Of a stretch of DNA of 64,000 bases, positions 61,635-64,000 are shown in pieces; the first letter of the stretch is position 1, and every line of letters starts with the position of its first letter. The stretch lies in the NCBI RefSeq assembly GCF_013343005.1, contig NZ_CP054491.1, positions 1,656,501 through 1,720,500 on the forward strand, given 5' to 3'. The notes beneath the pieces were generated by a model. It was given only the letters and a program-made list of their open reading frames with translations. It made no database searches and was not told where the DNA came from. The position numbers and the translations under genes are program-made. Source of the stretch: Candidatus Reidiella endopervernicosa (lineage in GTDB: Bacteria > Pseudomonadota > Gammaproteobacteria > GCF-013343005).

Positions 61635-63137
61635 ATGAGCAAAGAGATACTGCTGGTTGTTGATGTTGTATCAAACGAGAAGGGTGTCGAGAAGGACATC
61701 ATTTTCGGTGCTGTTGAGGTGGCCCTGGCGACTGCGGCAAAGAAGCGTCACGGTGGCAACATCGATGTGCACGTTGTTATTGATCGTGAAACGGGTGACT
61801 ACGAGACCTTCCGTCGCTGGCAGGTGATGGACGATGAGTCCGAAGAGTTTGAGTCTCCCGATCATCAGGTGCTCTACACACGTGCCCAGGATCTACAGCC
61901 CGGTATCGAGATTGGTGCCTACATCGAAGAGCCGATGGAGTCAGTGCCCTTTGGGCGTATCGGTGCCCAGACTGCCAAGCAGGTCATCGTACAGAAGGTT
62001 CGTGAGGCTGAGCGTGCACAGGTGGTTGAGGCCTATCAGGATCGCATCGGCGAGCTGATCAATGGTGTCGTCAAGCGTGTTGAGCGCGGCAACGTCTATC
62101 TCGATCTGGGTGGCAACGTTGAAGCCTTCATCCCGCGTGAGCAGACCATTCCACGTGAGGTAATTCGCCCCGGTGATCGTCTGCGCGGTTACTTCTACGA
62201 GATCAGTAGCGAGTTGCGTGGTCCGCAGCTCTTTATCTCCCGCACCATGCCTGAGTTTCTTGTTGAGCTGTTTAAGCTTGAGGTGCCGGAGGTTGGGCAG
62301 GGCACGATAGAGATCAATAGTGCCGCCCGTGACCCAGGCCAGCGCGCCAAGATTGCGGTTAAGTCCTACGACCAGCGTATCGATCCGGTTGGAGCCTGTG
62401 TCGGCATGCGCGGTTCACGTGTGCAGGCTGTCTCCAATGAACTATCTGGTGAGCGTGTCGACATCATCCTCTGGAACGACAATGCAGCGCAATTTGTGAT
62501 CAACGCGATGGCGCCAGCCGATGTTGTATCGATCGTCGTTGATGAAGATTCGCACAGCATGGATGTGGCAGTAGCTGAGGAGCAGCTCTCACAGGCGATT
62601 GGCCGTGCGGGTCAGAATGTTCGTCTCGCCAGTGAGTTGACGGGTTGGAATCTTAATGTGATGTCTGAGCAGCAGGCCGAAGAGAAGAGCGAGTCTGAGG
62701 TGGTTGCACTGGTCCAGCAGTTTATGGAGCAGCTCGATGTTGATGAAGATGTTGCAGCTATCCTCGCTCAGGAGGGTTTCTCCACCATTGAGGAGATCGC
62801 CTACGTTCCCGACAGTGAGTTGATGGAGATTGAAGAGTTTGATGAGGATATCGTCAAGGAGTTGCGTAACCGCGCCCGTGATGTGCTGCTCACCCTCGCG
62901 ATCTCTAGTGAAGAGCAGCTCGATACTGCCGAACCGGCACAGGATCTGCTCGAGATGGATGGTATGGATCAGCACCTCGCCTTCGTACTGGCAAGCCACG
63001 GCATTATTAGCATGGAAGACCTTGCTGAGCAGTCTGTCGACGAGCTTGCAGAGATCGAAGATATCGACGAAGAGCGAGCCGCGCAATTGATTATGACAGC
63101 ACGTGAACCCTGGTTTGCGGACGAGCAGAAGGGCTGA
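61635..63137 (+). CDS. nusA: Transcription termination/antitermination factor NusA
   Basis: 500 residues: N-terminal polymerase-binding domain (EILLVVDVVSNEKGVEKDII), S1 domain around 135-200 (INGVVKRVERGNVYLDLGG), two KH domains (RIDPVGACVGMRGSRVQAV and AIGRAGQNVRLASELTGW) and two C-terminal acidic helix-hairpin-helix repeats as in E. coli. It modulates pausing, termination and rRNA antitermination. It is part of the rimP-nusA-infB operon. Confidence 0.97.
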   Translation: MSKEILLVVDVVSNEKGVEKDIIFGAVEVALATAAKKRHGGNIDVHVVIDRETGDYETFRRWQVMDDESEEFESPDHQVLYTRAQDLQPGIEIGAYIEEPMESVPFGRIGAQTAKQVIVQKVREAERAQVVEAYQDRIGELINGVVKRVERGNVYLDLGGNVEAFIPREQTIPREVIRPGDRLRGYFYEISSELRGPQLFISRTMPEFLVELFKLEVPEVGQGTIEINSAARDPGQRAKIAVKSYDQRIDPVGACVGMRGSRVQAVSNELSGERVDIILWNDNAAQFVINAMAPADVVSIVVDEDSHSMDVAVAEEQLSQAIGRAGQNVRLASELTGWNLNVMSEQQAEEKSESEVVALVQQFMEQLDVDEDVAAILAQEGFSTIEEIAYVPDSELMEIEEFDEDIVKELRNRARDVLLTLAISSEEQLDTAEPAQDLLEMDGMDQHLAFVLASHGIISMEDLAEQSVDELAEIEDIDEERAAQLIMTAREPWFADEQKG

Positions 63138-63154
63138 GGCCCGGGGGAGTAACG

Positions 63155-64000
63155 ATGTCGAGTGTATCTGTTAAACAGTTTGCACAAGTCGTAGGCACAC
63201 CTGTTGAACGTCTTCTTGAACAGCTCAAGGAGGCAGGGATCGCAATTACCGATCCTGATGCGACGATCAGTGATGAGGAGAAATCCCAACTGCTGGTCTA
63301 TCTGCGCGGCAAACACGGTTCAGTCTCCGCAAAGGGTAAAGAGGGTGGTCCCAGCAAGATCACACTCAAACGCCGCTCAACCAGCGCGCTGAAACAGGGT
63401 AGCAAGGGCTCAACGGTTACCGTCGAGGTTCGCAAGAAACGTACCTACGTCAAACGTGCTGAAGTGGCTGCCGACGATGAAGATCGTGCTGTGGACGATG
63501 TCGCTGAGACCGATAAGGCCCGCGAGCAAGAAGAGGCTCGCGTGCAGGCTGAAGAGGCTGCACGTCTGGCGGCCGAGGAAGCGCGTCGTGTTGAAGAGGA
63601 GGCAGCGAAGAAGGCCGTAGAAGCGGCTGTACGCGCCAAGGCTGAAGAAGAAGCACGAGTCACGGCTGAAAAAGAGCAGGAGAAGAGCAAGGCTGCTGCG
63701 CCGGTTGAAGAGAAGAAGGCCAAGGATGATAAGCGTCCACGTCGTGAACGTGCTGCACCCTCCAAAGACGCCTCAACTCGTTATGGTCGAAAAGAGATTC
63801 ACGTTGCTGCTGGTAAGCAGGGGCGTCGCAAGAAGAAACGCGGTGAGCGTCAGGTCACCATCGAGTCTTCCGACAAGCATGGGTTCGCTAAGCCAACCGC
63901 GCCGGTAGTGCGTGAGATAGCGATCCCCGAGATGCTCACTGTTGCCGAACTGGCACAGAAGATGTCGATTAAGGCCGCTGAAGTGATCAAGGTAATGATG
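63155..64000 (+). CDS. infB: Translation initiation factor IF-2, N-terminal part (runs off the window)
   Basis: 282 residues are visible. An IF2-N domain comes first (SVKQFAQVVGTPVERLLEQL), then DUF-like KRRSTSALKQGS, and then a long charged coiled-coil rich in A, E and R (63480-63720). A basic stretch GRRKKKRGERQ and the second IF2-N start (LTVAELAQKMSIKAAEVIKV) follow. The GTPase domain lies beyond the edge. IF-2 brings initiator tRNA to the 30S subunit, fitting the tRNA gene at the head of this operon. ATG 63155 follows GGGGGAG. Confidence 0.97.
   Translation, partial: MSSVSVKQFAQVVGTPVERLLEQLKEAGIAITDPDATISDEEKSQLLVYLRGKHGSVSAKGKEGGPSKITLKRRSTSALKQGSKGSTVTVEVRKKRTYVKRAEVAADDEDRAVDDVAETDKAREQEEARVQAEEAARLAAEEARRVEEEAAKKAVEAAVRAKAEEEARVTAEKEQEKSKAAAPVEEKKAKDDKRPRRERAAPSKDASTRYGRKEIHVAAGKQGRRKKKRGERQVTIESSDKHGFAKPTAPVVREIAIPEMLTVAELAQKMSIKAAEVIKVMM

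Noticed and set aside
63480-63720. Repetitive GAAGAG-rich stretch considered as a tandem repeat or CRISPR-like array
   Set aside because: It is the charged coiled-coil linker of IF-2, with irregular codons and no spacer structure. No CRISPR array was seen anywhere in the window.

Overview
The window is a gammaproteobacterial chromosome segment. The evidence is gene order: smpB/ssrA-ratA-rnfH-bamE-fur-recN-nadK, then hrcA-grpE-dnaK-dnaJ-dapB, carA-carB-greA-yhbY-rlmE-ftsH-folP-glmM-tpiA-secG-tRNA-Leu, nuoA-N, and initiator tRNA-rimP-nusA-infB. This layout is typical of Chromatiales/Thiotrichales-like bacteria. The tmRNA tag ANDDNYALAA, a sigma32-type promoter before dnaK and chemoreceptors with c-type heme motifs fit a respiring, motile gammaproteobacterium. 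No species is assigned.

Region 1 (1-6.5 kb) is accessory and small-molecule metabolism: the end of a probable ABC substrate-binding protein, a pseudouridine-synthase-like protein with an altered catalytic position, a nucleotidyltransferase/HEPN pair with a well defined promoter-operator but a frameshifted HEPN partner, a kinase-like protein, an inositol-phosphatase-family enzyme, a CHMI-family isomerase, a SPOUT methyltransferase and a TPR protein. Region 2 (6.5-11.7 kb) has a beta-carbonic anhydrase, two copies of an about 280-bp dispersed repeat, a SnoaL-like gene and a polar amino acid ABC transporter operon. The SnoaL gene and the operon carry many single-base frameshifts.

Region 3 (11.93-16.70 kb) is interpreted as an island integrated in the 3' end of ssrA. 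A 14-bp copy of the tmRNA 3' end, followed by a terminator that works only on the minus strand, lies 4.76 kb downstream of the intact tmRNA gene. In between are filamentous-phage (inovirus) replication-protein remnants, small membrane-protein remnants, a 26-bp-arm hairpin, an O-GlcNAc-transferase-like gene and a truncated sulfotransferase. All of these genes are on the minus strand and all are broken.

Region 4 (17-46 kb) is intact core genome: trans-translation, envelope, iron regulation, DNA repair, chaperones, lysine and pyrimidine biosynthesis, 23S rRNA methylation, membrane proteolysis, folate, peptidoglycan precursors, glycolysis and secretion. The CIRCE element before hrcA and a sigma32 promoter before dnaK suggest two layers of heat-shock control. 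Between dapB and carA sit two tandem chemoreceptors, each with a periplasmic CxxCH heme motif. The second has a sigma28-type promoter and is interrupted by the third copy of the dispersed repeat. Comparison with its paralogue shows a clean insertion with no target duplication.

Region 5 (46-61 kb) is the complete 14-gene complex I operon with a plausible promoter. Region 6 (60.7-64 kb) is the nus operon: promoter, initiator tRNA (with a U1/U72 mismatch), two terminators, rimP, nusA and the 5' part of infB.

The most unusual items are the dispersed repeat family with hairpins at both ends, the ssrA island with its inovirus relics, and the heme chemoreceptor pair. Broken genes are confined to about 2.6-16.4 kb plus mcp2. 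This could reflect decay of dispensable genes or a locally poor assembly; read mapping would decide.
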